Below, in pieces: positions 29,520 to 42,757 of a DNA stretch of 64,000 nt. The notes beneath the pieces were generated by a model that did not search any database, was not told where the DNA came from, and saw only the letters and a program-made list of their open reading frames with translations. The stretch comes from Ascochyta rabiei. Taxonomy: Eukaryota; Ascomycota; Dothideomycetes; Pleosporales; Didymellaceae. The stretch is from positions 2,356,001 to 2,420,000 of the forward strand of contig NC_082406.1 of NCBI RefSeq assembly GCF_004011695.2. Reading direction: 5' to 3'. The translations under genes were made by a program, and so were the position numbers. Position 1 is the stretch's first letter, and each line of letters begins with the position of its first letter.

Positions 29520-32500
29520 ATGAAGGGCATCCTGAAGCTTGGTGGCGCTGTCGCGCTTTCCTGTTTTGCGATTGAATCTGCTGCGAGAGCTGTTGGCTTC
29601 CAGCCTGATCAATGGATTACTCCCTATAAGAGGGATGCCCTGCAGGATATTGTAACCTGGGATAAGGACTCGATTTTCGTGCATGGCGAACGCATCTTCC
29701 TCTACTCGGGGGAAATTCACCCCTACCGGTAAGTAGATATCAATTGGTCAACGACTTTTCCTTGCTCACCACATGCAGACTCCCAGTACCCGATCTTTAC
29801 CTCGATCTTTTCCAGAAGGTTAAGGCACTTGGATACAATGGTGTTTCCTTCTACGTCGACTGGGCTTTGCTCGAGGGTAAGCCTGGTGAGTACCGTGAGG
29901 AGGGTGTTTTCGACCTCCAGCCATTCTTCGACGCAGCGTCCGAAGCCGGCATCTATCTAATTGCTCGACCTGGCCCATATATCAACGCAGAAAGCTCGGG
30001 TGGTGGGTTTCCCGGTTGGATTCAGAGGGTCAACGGTACTCTGAGGACGAGGGCTCCAGATTTCCTCGCAGCAACGGACAACTACATGAAGAACGTCGGC
30101 AAGAAGATAGCTTCGGCTCAGATCACAAACGGCGGACCGATCATTCTTGTGCAGCCCGAGAATGAGTACACCCAGGCCACATCAGCGATCAAACCCTTCC
30201 CGGATCCCGAGTACATGCAGTATGTGATCGACCAGCTTCACGATGCTGGTGTTATCGTGCCTTTGATCTCAAATGATGCAAGCCCGAAAGGGTATAATGC
30301 TCCGATTCCGACTGCTCCTGGCTATCCAGCCGTGGTGGATATATATGGCCACGATGGCTACCCGCTAGGCTTCGACTGCGCCAACCCGACTGTCTGGCCC
30401 AACAACGCTCTTCCAACAAACTGGCATGACCTGCACTTGAAACAGAGCCCAAACACACCATACTCCATTCTCGAGTTCCAGGCTGGTAGTTTCGATCCTT
30501 GGGGCGGACCAGGCTTCGACAAGTGCAACATCCTCGTCAATGCCGAAATGGAGAGAGTCTTCTACAAGAACCTTTACAGCTTTGGTGTTACTGTCCTGAA
30601 TCTGTACATGACCTACGGTGGTACAAACTGGGGCAACCTTGGACATCCTGGTGGATACACATCTTACGACTACGCGGCTATCATTCGCGAAGATCGTCGC
30701 GTGGACCGTGAAAAGTACTCAGAGCAGAAGCTACAAGCCAACTTCTTCAAGGTCAGCCCTGCGTACTTGACTGCAGCTCGAGGAAATGCTTCCACCACCG
30801 CCTGGACCAACACTCCAGCGCTGACTGTCACGCCTGCGTTCGGCAATACCACCAACTTCTACTTTGTACGCCACTCCAAGTACAACACTCTTGACTCGAC
30901 CACTTACAAGCTCAACATCCCCACCAAGGCCTTTGGCAACATTACTGTCCCACAAGTGAACGGAACTTCGCTCACGCTCAATGGACGCGACTCAAAGATC
31001 CACGTCAGTGACTATAGCATTGGTGGTGCCACAATTGTCTATTCAACTGCCGAGATCTTTACTTGGCACAAGTACGACGACAAGACTGTGCTCGTTGTGT
31101 ACGGTGGTCCTGGTGAAACCCACGAATTGGCTCTTGCTGTCACCGGCTTGGAGGTACTCGAGGGCGATTTGAAGAGCATCACCACAAGGGGTTACACTGT
31201 TCTCAACTTCAACGTCGATGGTGGGCGAAAGGTCGCCAAGATTGGCGTAGAGAGTAACCCCATCTACGTCTACATCGTAGACCGCAACGAAGCTTACAAA
31301 TACTGGGCAATCGACCAGGCTCCCCACGACTCATCAAGCCCTGTCATTCTTAAGGCAGGCTCTTTGACTCGCACGGCGAAGGTCAGTGGTGATACATTGA
31401 CTCTTACCGGAGATCTGAACAACACCACATCCATTGAAATCATCGGCGTAGCTTCAACTGTGTCCAAGGTTACTTTCAATGGTAAAGACGTTAGCGTCCA
31501 AGCCTCAAAGGCTGGTGCGCTGAGTGGTACTGTCGAGCTGCCCAAGGCCGACATCAGCGTCCCAAAGCTGAACGAACTCGAGTGGAAGTACATTGACACA
31601 CTGCCGGAACTCCAGGCCGACTACGACGATAGCAAGTGGAAAGCTGCAGACTTGAAGAAGACATACAACTCCCTGCGACCGCTGACGACGCCTGTCTCAC
31701 TCTACAGCTCTGATTATGGCTTCCACACCGGCACTCTGCTCTACCGCGGTACCTTCAAGGCCACCGGCAATGAGACGACCTTCTATGTCTGGACTCAGGG
31801 CGGATCTGCATTCGGCTCCTCTATCTGGATTGGTGACCAGTTCCTGGGGTCATGGACAGGATACGACAAAGCAACCAACGGGAACTCGACTGTCACCCTT
31901 CCCAACTTGTCGGCCGGCAAGGAGTATACCATCACTGTTGTCATCGACAACCAAGGTCTCGATCAGACCTGGACCATCGGCACTGAGACCGGCAAGAACC
32001 CTCGTGGTATCTTGAACTACAAACTCGCCGGCCACAGCCAGTCCGATGTTTCCTGGAAGCTTACCGGTAACCTTGGCGGCGAGGACTACGTCGACATCTC
32101 ACGCGGTCCGCTGAACGAGGGCGGCCTGTTCGCCGAACGCAACGGTCTTCATCAGCCTGGAGCTTTGTCTGCCAACGTCAGCTGGAAGGCCAGCAAAGGC
32201 CCTGTCACAGATGGCATTCCCGCCCCCGGCATTGGTTTCTTCGCCACCGAGTTCGACCTCGACTTGCCTAAGAATTTTGACATCCCCGTGAGCTTTACAT
32301 TCACAAATGGTACAAGCAGCAACAGCACTGGCTCGGGATCCAGTGTCTCGGCATACAGGGTGCAGCTCTACGTCAACGGATGGCAGTACGGTAAATACGT
32401 CAACAACGTCGGACCTCAGACCAACTTCCCCGTGCCAGAAGGTATCTTGAACTACCGCGGAACTAACTACCTTGCTATCTCGCTGTGGGGCCTCGACGCT

Positions 32501-32614
32501 GGTGCTACAAAGATTGCAGGCTTGGAGCTCGTTGTTGATGGCGAGGTCTGGGGTGGGGTGGAAGTAGGTGTTGTAGAAGGACAGAAGTATGAGGCGAGAG
32601 AGGGCGCATACTGA
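29520..32614 (+). CDS. lacA: Secreted beta-galactosidase (GH35)
   Basis: The enzyme hydrolyses terminal beta-D-galactose from lactose, galactans and related plant polymers outside the cell. Exon 1 is 29520-29728, intron 29729-29778 and exon 2 29779-32614. The product has 1014 residues, as expected for the fungal enzymes of about 1000. A signal peptide (MKGILKLGGAVALSCFAIESAARA) is followed by the TIM barrel: LFQKVKALGYNGVSFYVDW, RPGPYINAESSGGGFPGWI, the acid/base Glu in QPENEYTQ (about E199) and the nucleophile Glu in SILEFQAGSFDPWGG (about E302), both at positions expected for the family. The later beta-sandwich domains contain many N-x-S/T sites. Upstream exon 1 splices HPY-R to LPVPDLYLDLF in frame. 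No regulator is adjacent. Confidence 0.95.
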
Positions 32615-33684
32615 AGCGGGTATAGCGAACACTGATATGATTAATGAAAACATCATGACATGCTCCACGTTCGAGACTCGAGCTCGTCCTCAAATTGCCA
32701 CTGAATCTCTCATGTCCATTAATAACCCATCTCGGCCTTTCCTCGCTCACACAGTCTCACATTTGCGCTGCACAAGCCTCGCTCCGTGATGACCCCCAGA
32801 CCCCTCCAACCACTACTCTATCCCTCCTACTCGCTCACCCCAAACCCACCAACACCCTCCAACGCACCCGACCACCACTCCTCCGACCCCACCACCCGAC
32901 ACGGCACTATCTCCTCTATATACACCCTACCCTCCACCGTCTCCTTAACCCCTGTCTCCAATCGTACAACAGCAGCCCGGTCCCACTTCTCCCCGCGACC
33001 AGCCCTTCAAAATCACCCACAGACTGCAACGCCGCACTTGGACGCTGAACAGCCTGAACAGCGGCCTGGCAGCGATCTGTAGTTTCACGACCTGCCCTGC
33101 ATGAGGGAGGGGAAGAGGCGTGCGTGCTCTGCGGTGTAGATGGCAGTAAGGTAGAAGTGTCAGAGGTCGAGTATGCAGATAGGTTTGTTTGGGTTGTAAG
33201 AGATTTCCATCTCGTTCAGGGAGGCTTGGCTGGTGGGGGTGGGGAATCTGGGGGTTGAATGTGCTGGGAGTGCTGGGGGCTGCTTGTTGATGCTTGGTAG
33301 GTTTCTTTGGTACGGTGGGCTTGGCTCTGTTTAGGTTGGAGCTTGTGCTGGGGTGTTCTCAGGGGTTGGTCGTTGGCGAGCGTCCCCTGTCGTTCAAAGT
33401 ATGCTTTTAGCCTTTGACTTCCAGGTCGGTGCCAGTACTTGGATGGATGCAGTCGTTTGTCTTGGTCTGACGATGGACCACCCTTTTCGGGAATGGCGGA
33501 AATGGAACGTAAACAACATGCGCGTTGCATCGACAGACGAATGCCCTTGGTCCGACCAGCCATGTTAGTAGGAGGTTGAGCAAATGGTAAGCCAGAGCTT
33601 GACAACAAGCATGGTTGAGACTCAAGAATGGACTTCGCCCCTGAGAACAAGTTTGTACCAAATCTACCAATAGAAGAAAGTCCC
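32615..33684. other. Convergent 3' interval
   Basis: About 1.1 kb between the convergent ends of the beta-galactosidase and TRP4 genes. It contains a C-rich stretch (about 32790-33060) and a G/T-rich stretch (about 33215-33300), and no convincing gene. Confidence 0.5.
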
Positions 33685-35020
33685 CTAAGCCACTTTGTTA
33701 GTGACTTCGACGAAGTTTTGCCACTGTTTGTATGCTTCGCCGCTCGATATAGCCCACTTTGCTCTTCTCACACCTTCTTTCCAGCGTCCACCGCCGGGTC
33801 CAACCTCTTTGATGACATTGCCATCATCGCCTTCGCCCATGTCGCTCGTGTCTGCGTCGCAGATACCACTGATTACGAACAAAGCAGCAGTGTTGATGTA
33901 CACGAAATGCAAGATCGGGTCGTCGGGTGAGACTTCGCCAGTCAAGATCTTCATCAGGATCTCGGCATTCTTCTCTGGTGACTGGCCCGGCGACACTTCG
34001 CTCAGCGGGTGTGTTGGCAGCCCAAAGTCTTCCGGAGAGAGCTTGAAGAAGTTGATGTCAACCTCGCCTGAAGAGTTCTCAATCAGGCGCCAACAGTGCG
34101 TCGGTCCTGCACATGAGAGCTCATCCAATTCCTCATCACCGCACATGACCAAAGCTTTCCTGGCGCCGGATTGGCGAAGCGCTTCAGCAAAGTCAGGGGC
34201 AATCTCTTTGCGTGCTACACCAAGGACTCGAGCTTCGATCTGCTCGTGCAGGGGGTTTGCAAGGGGTCCGAGGAGATTGAAGATTGTGCGCCAGCCGAGC
34301 TGCTTGCGGATGGAGGCAGCATGTCTTGCACCAGGATGAAATATAGGTGCAAACAGGAAGGCGTAGTTGGTTTCAGAGTAGATTTCGTTGATGGTTCTGG
34401 GGGCGACCGCGGTGATTATTGGTGCTTTTGGGGGAGCGCAAGCCAGGAGGTCTGCTGAGCCTGAGCGCGATGTGGATGCTTTGTTACCGTGCTTTGCCAC
34501 CATAAGTAACGCACTGGCGAGGATAGAAGATGTCGTTGAGATGTTGAAAGTGTTGTGCGAGTCACCTCCCGTGCCAACTATGTCAACCTGGACAGATGGT
34601 CAGCTGACAATAATACAGTGATGATGCACTTGATCAACATGTGAGGCAGAGCAAACTCGAGGGTCTCGAAGAGCTGGAAACACATACCAAACCTCCATGG
34701 TAGTTGCCCTCCTTTCTTCCACGTTTCTGGAGGACCTGCTCAAGCGCGTGTACGTCGATTTTGGTCGAGAAGTCTCGCATAGCTTTTGAACATTTGGCGA
34801 GCACTTCCGCCTGTCTGTCTTCGTCGGTGAAATGGAGACATGTCAACAGAGCACCTATCTGGACCTCTGAAAGACTGTTTGTGAAGATCAAGGAAAGTGC
34901 TGCAGCAATCTCGTCCGCGTTGGGTTTTGTCGATGGCGATTCATGCCATAGTCGTTTTAGGAGTGGCGTGATTGAGACCTTGGGATCTTCGTCGTTTGCT
35001 GTTGATACTGTGGATGCCAT
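33685..35020 (-). CDS. TRP4: Anthranilate phosphoribosyltransferase
   Basis: This enzyme catalyses the second step of tryptophan synthesis, joining anthranilate to PRPP. Exon 1 runs from ATG at 35020 to 34688, the intron is 34687-34588 (100 bp) and exon 2 is 34587-33685; the protein has 411 residues. The N-terminal helical domain carries NSLSEVQIGALLTCLHF. The splice joins GNYHGGL to VDIVGTGGDSHNTFNIS, the glycine-rich PRPP-binding loop of the family. Downstream are VAKHGNKASTSRSGSADLL and FLFAPIFHPGARHAA, then NLLGPLANP, all expected landmarks. A frame extends eight codons upstream of the chosen ATG but without an ATG. It is divergent from MAK21. Confidence 0.93.
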
Positions 35021-35463
35021 CTTTGCTATTGCCCGGGGTTCCACGTCGTCTCAATCCTCCTTGAAGCTTTACCTAAGCAGATACTGCAGAGCTCCGCGGG
35101 GTAGAAGGAGGGGTAGTTTCGCGCTGCAAGATCGGATGGTCGCGAAAGTCAATTGACCTCAGATAATGTTCTACTGTTATTTGAGAGCAGCTGGAGCCCC
35201 TTTCAAGCAGTTGAAGAGTTTCGCCGCGTTGACTCACTAATCCGGAGATCCCTATGGGTGTCCGCGATGAACACAGGGCAAGCTAGGCCGTGTCGAGCTA
35301 GCGTATCGGACGCGAGGCGAAACGATTCACCGTCGGTCCGTGCGCATCTCAAATTTCGAACTATCGAACCTGTCGCAAACGGCGTGTTCAAGGTCAAGAC
35401 GCGTCAGAGTACTTTCTCTGATAGACCTTGCAGCAATACACCCCGCGACGCCAGATACCTCAA
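35021..35463. promoter_or_regulatory. Divergent promoter TRP4 / MAK21
   Basis: A 443-bp interval between divergent ATGs. No repeated motif was recognised by eye. Confidence 0.5.
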
Positions 35464-38167
35464 ATGGGGAAGAAGCGGACCCATGCTGAGACTAAGGATG
35501 GCTTTACGAAGCCGCCTTCGGGCCAGGACCGGGTGAAGAACGACAAGAAGGATGCGCGCAAGGGTGGAGATGCCGGCAAGAAGCGCTCGGCATTGGTAAG
35601 GGCATGTCTGCGATCTCTGAGAGATGATAAGCTGATACACGCGCCAGATATTCAAAGTGCAGCCTGAATGGCACACCGTCGAGCTGCCTCAGCTTCCCAC
35701 AGTCGAGAACCCTACGATACCCCCCAAATACATTCTTGACGACCTCCACGCCTACGCCGATGAGCTTCTGGAAGTCGAGACGACCGAATATGCCGCCTCC
35801 CACATGTCTAAGGATGCGTCGCACAAGTTCATGTCCACCATTATGGCGTCTGGTACCATGGAAGATAAGGTCTCAGCTTTGACACTGTTGGTTCAGGAGT
35901 CGCCGCTGCACACGACAAAGGCTTTCGATCAGCTACTGGGACTGTCGCGCAAGAAAAGCAGGAGTGCTGCCATGATGGCCTTGGCCGCGCTAAAGGATTT
36001 ACTGGGACAGGGTGTTCTCCTACCGCCAGACAGGAAGTTGAAGGCGTTTGCACGACAGCCAGGCCTTCTTAGCGCGCTGCAGGGAAAGAACATGCACTGG
36101 AAATATGGCGAGAAGCTGCCTGGCGAGCTGCAGAAGGTGCACCTGATTGCATGGTCGTACGAGGATTGGCTCAAGAAGCAATACTTCGAGATGCTCAAGA
36201 TCATCGAAGGCTGGACCAACGACGAAGTCGAGTACTCGCGAAATCGCGCAGTGACCTTTGTCTGGGAGCTGCTGAAAGAGAAGCCAGAGCAGGAGGAAAA
36301 CTTGCTGCGACTGCTCATCAACAAGCTCGGAGATAAAGAGAAAAAGGTGTCATCGCGAGCATCGTACCTGCTTCTCCAGCTGCAGATCACGCACCCGCTG
36401 ATGAAGAACGTCATCATCAACTCCATCGAATCTGACCTAATCTTCCGGCCGAACCAAAGCGCACATGCCAAGTACTACGCTGTCATTACCCTCAACCAGA
36501 CCGTGCTTAGTGTGAAGGAGCAGGAAGTTGCCAACAAACTGCTGGAGATATACTTCAGTATTTTCCTTGGTCTTCTCAAGAAACAAAAGGATCATGAAAA
36601 GGAAGAAAAGAAGGTCGCAGTGCTGAACAAGCACGGTCACATCCAAGGAGGTGGAAGCGCACCTGGAAAGATGGCGAAGAAGAAGGCCGAGAAGGAAGCT
36701 ACCATGGCTTTCAAGGTTGCCGACGAGTCGAGAGAAAAGTTGATCTCTGCCATTCTCACAGGTGTCAACCGTGCTTTTCCTTTCGCCAAGACTGACGATG
36801 CCAAATTCGAGGACCAGCTCAACACCATCTACCAGGTTACACACTCATCCAACTTCAACACCGGTATCCAGGCCATGACCCTCATTCAGCAAATTTCTGT
36901 CACCAAGAACATCTCCACCGACCGATTCTACCGCACACTATACGAGTCTCTTCTCGACCCTCGTCTCATCACGACATCTAAGCACATCATGTATCTCAAT
37001 CTCCTTTACCGGTCACTCAAAGCGGATACCAGCATCAAACGCGTCAAAGCATTCGTCAAGCGCTTACTTCAGGTTATTCACATGCACGAACCTCCTTTCA
37101 TCTGCGGTGTGTTGTACCTTGTTAATGAGCTTATGACGACCTTCCCCAGTATCAAGGCTATGTTGTCAACACCAGAAGATCATGTTGACGATGGTGAGGA
37201 TGAGCATTTCGAGGATGTCCCAGAAGATGGCGAGAACAAGGTGGAGGAGAAGAAGCCTGCTAAGCCTGCATACGACGCCCGAAAACGCGACCCTGAGCAC
37301 GCACAAGCAGACCTGTCTTGTTTGTGGGAGTTGCTACCGCTTCAGGCACACTACCATCCATCAGTACATGTCTTAGCCTCGAAGATTGTTCATCAGGAAC
37401 TCATCAAGGAGAAGCCCGACCCAACTATCTACACTCTCATGAACTTCCTCGACAAGTTCTCCTTCCGCAATGCAAAGACCAAGGCGCAAGGCGTGCACGG
37501 TTCCTCCATCATGCAGCCTATGTCTGGTACTTCCAAGGCCACCGACTACCTTATTACAGCCCGCGACGGCGACCGCACCCACGATCCACTCAACTCAGAG
37601 TCTTTCTGGCGCAAGAAGGTCGACGACGTGCGTGACGACGAAGTTTTCTTCCACACGTATTTCGAAAAGGCCGGCAAAGCCAAACAGGCCGACAAGAAGG
37701 CGAAGAAGAAGAGCAAGAAGGACGCAGACGACAGCGACGACGAAAGTGGCGAGGACGAGATCTGGAAGGCGCTTGTCAAATCGCGACCAGATGTCGAGGG
37801 CGACGGCGGCGACGACGACTTCAGCGACATCGACATGGACGACATGATGAGCGACTCCGACGCAGAAGGAGGAGTTACTATGGACGCTGGCGTCGAGCTC
37901 AACCTTGGCAGCGATGACGAGGATGATGCAGCTCCTGCGCCTGCTGACGATGACGACGACGACTTCGAGAACTTTGACCTCGACGACGAAGACGGGTTCA
38001 TGGACGATGAAGACGACGTGCCCGTTGATCTCGACGTTGGCGACGACGCAGATGGCGACGACGATGGCAAAGATGGAAGGAAGAAGAAGAAGAGGAAGCT
38101 CAAGCAACTCCCCACCTTTGCTTCTGCGGAGGATTACGCAAAGCTTATTGGTGACGATAGCGAGTAG
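35464..38167 (+). CDS. MAK21: Ribosome assembly factor Mak21/Noc1 (CBF domain)
   Basis: Mak21/Noc1 pairs with Noc2 in the nucleolus on early pre-60S particles. Exon 1 is 35464-35595, the intron 35596-35647 and exon 2 35648-38167, giving 883 residues. A Lys-rich start (MGKKRTHAETKDGF) is followed by a HEAT-like region (DWLKKQYFEMLKIIEGW, SRASYLLLQLQITHPLMKN). The CBF/Mak21 domain sits about 300-560 (GVNRAFPFAK, FYRTLYESLLDPRL, MYLNLLYRSLKAD, HEPPFICGVLYLVNEL), then YDARKRDPEHAQADLSCLWEL and a terminal motif. The C-terminus is strongly acidic (Asp runs) and ends with a Lys-rich KKKKRKLKQLPTFAS and ASAEDYAKLI motif usual in the family. Exon 1 splices KKRSAL to IFKVQPEWH in frame. Confidence 0.93.
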
Positions 38168-38326
38168 AACGAGCAATGCGTTGAGATGTAATTACTGGCT
38201 ATGTATAGGACACCTGTGGAGCCAGCCAGAACGGGCGTTAGGCTATGATGACAGGCGCAGCGGGACGTTCGTGGAGTTCATTGCATGCTTCTGGGCGACT
38301 TCGTGTAGATATCCTTTGCTCTTGTA

Positions 38327-38979
38327 ATGGCAGCCCTTGAAGACACCCCTCTCAAATTCACAACTCCCCCTCCCAACCCAGTCCCCAAGTGCACCGTGCT
38401 CGTGCTCCAGCAGTTGTCGCAACCTGAAAGAGCCGTGAGTGTCTGGTGAAGTGTTTGCGCAAGTGTTCGAGCACTGCTAGCGCTGTTAAGACACATGTAT
38501 TGTTAGGTTGATAGCGAAGTTATACTCCAACACTAAGCATCATACAGAAGGATCCCGCGCTCCCGAGATATCCAAACCTTACCCGGGCCTGAGAATCGAA
38601 TAAAATCGAATCCATAGAAACCCCAACAGCAGCAGCAGCAGCAGCAAAAAAAACTCAACCAGTGAAGCTCGTCTCAGAACCACACTCAGTGAAGACCAGC
38701 AAGTACGACGAACCGTCTCCCCGCACCGTACTATGCAAACCTCCCGTATAGGAAACCCCCACGGTCGCTACGGAACCATGCACGCTCTATCTACGACCCG
38801 CCCTCTTGGTAGACGTAAACGAAGCCTTCATCGAGAGTACTCAGGTCCATTTCGTATCTGCCAAACAAGACTTCGAGGCTCTCATGCAGCGTGTGAAGGT
38901 TGGAAGCGGACTTGTCCACATGTGCGTAGTTGGGAAGTCACAATTGAGCGAATGTGTCTTACGCAGGATGTGCAGTTGA
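38327..38979 (+). pseudogene. Possible small gene or decayed coding region
   Basis: An ATG at 38327 opens 36 codons (MAALEDTPLKFTTPP ... LSQPERA) ending at a good donor gtgagt (38435). The acceptor at 38547 (catacag after a cactaag branch) continues in phase 0 as KDPALPRYPN and stops at TGA (38590-38592). Past that stop the same frame keeps a coding-like peptide (AAAAAAKKTQPVKLVSEPHS, then after a TAG near 38751 CTLYLRPALLVDVNEAFIES and QDFEALMQRVKVG) to a TGA at 38977. Both internal stops could arise from one C-to-T change (CGA, CAG). It may be a decayed gene, an undetected extra intron, or a 50-residue real product. I do not recognise the family. Confidence 0.3.
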
Positions 38980-39923
38980 GCATTGAGGGACTGATAGTGG
39001 ACGTGGGGTGGTACGGTGTAGCTTTGAGGTGGTTTGTTTGTTATCGAATGGCAGTTGTAGTGCATGGGATGAATTGTCGAAGAAGGGGCAGGGTTGGAAC
39101 TATGTCGATATGTATGGACTACGAGTGTAGGTTTAGCCGTTGAGCATGATCTGGGGGAATGGGGGGTGTGCAAGTTACTACTTGATACTATTTCATCTGC
39201 GTGGTTACGCTGCAGTATGTGTTCACAAGGAGCTGGATGGACTGATGAGTTTAAAGCCGCCTAGAAATGATGTTAGTTTCGCTGGTCAAAGACCTGGATT
39301 TCTTCTGCAGCATCCGTCCAGTGCATCTGATGAAGGAACTCAACGCATCGAAGACGCTATCACTGCCATGTAGCAGATCGAGATCGCATCTCGACACTTT
39401 TCGCGAAAAACACACCACGCCCACTGACCTCTCCTGCTGATCTACCAGACAAGTACAGTATCCGAGCCGAACAAGACAACAAATGCCAGATCCTCCCATC
39501 CAACAGCGCGCTGGCAGATTCAGGGGCGTGTCAGACTCGCCAACCACCAACCCAACCTCGTTTACAGCTCAGTGCGCGCGCGTGGCCCCCGCGTAAGCAG
39601 GCCCCCCGCGGGCTTCTATTGGGGTAGCAGGCACAGGTAGTGTGAGTGGGTCACGCAGATGAAGTTCTGAGTGTTGAAACTATTATCCCTCTACACAGGG
39701 CAGGTAGTCAGGGACAACCGGCAACCAAGACTGGCTTTATTGGCTTGCGTGGATGGTGAGGGAGCTCCTAAGTACTCGGTCCGTGCTCCCTGGACGCCGT
39801 AACATCTCAGTACCTACACTACTTGTGCCTGGTACCCGGTAGTCCATTCAGGTGGTCGTGTGGCTAGAGGGTAGTACGTGTGTCGGCAAGGAACTGATCC
39901 AGAGATAGAGTGTCCGGTACTGG

Positions 39924-39965
39924 GACTGCATATATACACTAGTCGACTGCATATATATGCTAGTC
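39924..39965 (+). repeat. Tandem pair of 21-bp near-palindromes
   Basis: gactgcatatatacactagtc (39924-39944) is followed at once by a second copy (39945-39965) differing at two adjacent inner bases. Each copy has gact/agtc inverted ends, and the second holds a perfect 12-bp palindrome, gcatatatatgc. It could be a dimeric protein-binding site. Confidence 0.6.
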
Positions 39966-42757
39966 GACTGCTGTAGACCCGGGTGGACGTGGAGAGAGAG
40001 ATCCAATTGGTCAGGGGAACACAGGTCCGGACCAGTGCTAGATACCGATGAGGAATGAGCTATTATAGACGCAGTCTAGATGGTGCCATGCTAGGTAGAC
40101 GCTGTCGATTAAGCGTCACTACCTAGTGTGGTTCACCGGCAGTTCTCCCAAGAAGCGTTGATGCACAATGGTAAACGGGTTGCAAGCGAGCTGCGTACGC
40201 GAATGAACTGTTCACCCTGCATGCTGCTACGAATATAGTAGAATTTTGGACCGACGGCACCTCGACTCGGTGTCAAGATGCGTAATCTAGGAATCCCTGT
40301 TTGTTGATTTTGTTTGGCTACTAATGACTGATCGAAGTTTGAGCTATGTAGGCTGTGCAAAAAAGCCGACAGTGGTCGGTAGAGGCGAACCAAACTTCTC
40401 TGCAAAGTCGCTACTCCGGGGCGTGCGGAAGCTGTCCCAGACAGGGTGTGGCTTGGAAGTCAACATACTAGTGTGTGGGTGTTGTAGTAGTTCCGAAGGC
40501 AGGAGTTTAGCCTATTGTCTGTTCGGTCCTTGAACAAGCGTATGCCTAGTGCTTGCACGAGACTGGGAACGTTGTTATGACGTTAGTGCACATTTACATA
40601 GAGGGGCACACTACAATGCGCCCTCCAAAGCGCTACGATGCAAGGTGAGACGGCTTGCTGCGACGTCAGACCCTTTCCCAGAGCGCAAATGTCTGAGCAA
40701 CAAGCTAAGTTATATGGGGTTGTTCGTGCAAGATATTCGCCTTCTTAGTGTGGATGACTGTCCGCGATAAGGCCCTGGATAACAATCTCTAGAATGTGGC
40801 AGTTACGTAGGGGAGCCACAAAGTCGTTGGGAAAACACATGGCGTAAACTCCGTGAGAGCGCTTGGGAAGTAGATCTTGAAGATCGCCATTTGATCTCCA
40901 AGACTGATTAGTGCAGACAGGCATTAGTTGCTTATCGGAAGCTGTACCGAAAGGATTTTTGAAGACCCCAGGCTGTCCTTTCCAATCGCAACCGGCGATG
41001 CCAGTTAGGATCCACGTGGGTTTCAAGAATGGAACGGGGCACGGAAGGTGCAGCGGGTGTCTTGATATGTAGACGTGGACAGGCAGTAAACGGTGAGTTT
41101 CCTGATTAACGGCTTGGAAGGCATTGCCAAAAGTTACCTATGGCTAGGGAGACGCTGGATAGAGCCTAGCGCGGAGCTGGAGCTACCAACTCCTTGAAGT
41201 TGCCCTCCATTGCGGCGAGGCGCGTTGCTGTCTTTCAGAAGTCGAAGCTGAGTCGTGGTGATGCAGAGAATGGCTAACGGGGTCTGGGCCCTTGTGAGCG
41301 AACCTCAGAACAATTTCGGTTGCTGGTCGCGGGGCAGTGGTCCTCATGATGACGTGTGGATTTTGCAGGACCCGTTTTCTGGAAAAGTGTGGAGGCTTAC
41401 CTATGTGTAGATTGTTGCATCTGCCGATGCAGACCTGCCTTGATACCTAGCACACACAAGTAAAAATTCGAAGGTTTTCCGAGAATCTTCTGGCTTCGAC
41501 GCTTTCATTGGCAGAAACAGAAAAAAGAAGGGACCGTACTACATGGGGCAGAACTGGGCTAACGTTGGGCGTGCGAAAAGATTTGATTGGTCAGGCCGAG
41601 ATCCCTGGCAGCAATCAGTCACCAAACCGGCTGACAGCAACGTTGGAACGGTTGACGGCAACCGAGAGACCAAGGATCTTCGCCGAACAAGGATGCCGAA
41701 AGATTCAAATTCCTCGTGACAACCGACCCTGCATGCAAATGGTCTTTGAAGGCTGTGGGCCTTGTCGGCAAACCATACGCGTAACGCACTCACGAGGCAT
41801 GATTTCATATTTGCAGTGCGGATGGCTTAAAACCTCGGCATCAGGTGGAGCGAGTAATGCACTCGCGTTGCAGCGTTTTCGAAAAAGGCTGCAATCGCGA
41901 AACTAGAGTTTGACCTGGAGATCGACTGTGAACGCTTGATCGAGCATTCGGTTGTTGAACGCTGGGAGATCAGAACGTCGGCTGCAGTCCAACCGTCTTC
42001 AACTGCTATACCGAAAGGCTAAAACAGCTGTTTTGCATAGGTGGGCGTTGCCAAGCGCCTAGGCAGCATCAAGTTTCCAGGCGGAGTTCAGGCCGCAGAG
42101 CCTGAGTGGCTGGAAGGCGGACAAAGGAGCTTGTGGCTAAGGCATGCCAAAATAAACTTCAGTGCGAGGGCGCCACGTTGGTTGCTGACACTTAGAGTAA
42201 GGTAAATTCACAAACATCGCCCAGCGCTGCAGGGTAAAACCGCATCGCGGAGGTGGAAGCTGCACCGGTAGCTGTGCCAGTCGAATAAGGCGCATGTCCT
42301 CCCTCTGATGAACTAGGCTTGCAAAGGGCTCTGTCGATAGACTGTTCCATTTCACGCTATGCCCATGACAGGCCGTGAGAATTGATAGCATGACATAGAT
42401 CCATAAAGGTAGAATTGAAAACGTTCTCCAGCACCGCATCCAAGCAAGAGCGGCTGGTTGTGGGTGAAAGAATTTGACTACCTATGCACGCGTCCATGGG
42501 TTTTGGAGTGGGCCACGGCGAAGGCAGCCTTGCGACTGCATGCGTTTCGATGCAGGGCGTGGGCAATCGATGGGAGCTTCAAGGGCTCGCAGAGCCTCAA
42601 TCCATCGAGCCAATGAATCTGCGATAAGCCGTTGCTACCGGATGCGCGGAATCGAGGGTGTCGTTGATCGTGGCATACACTTGTGGCGTAGGGTCAAGTG
42701 AGAAGACAGAAACGGCGCTACGAACACAGTAACGGGATCCTGCGCGATCACCTACAG

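Noticed and set aside
37546..38176. Minus-strand Ser-rich and Val-rich frames opposite the MAK21 C-terminus
   Set aside because: Mirror of the Asp/Glu-rich tail; composition explained by the complement of GAC/GAG codons.
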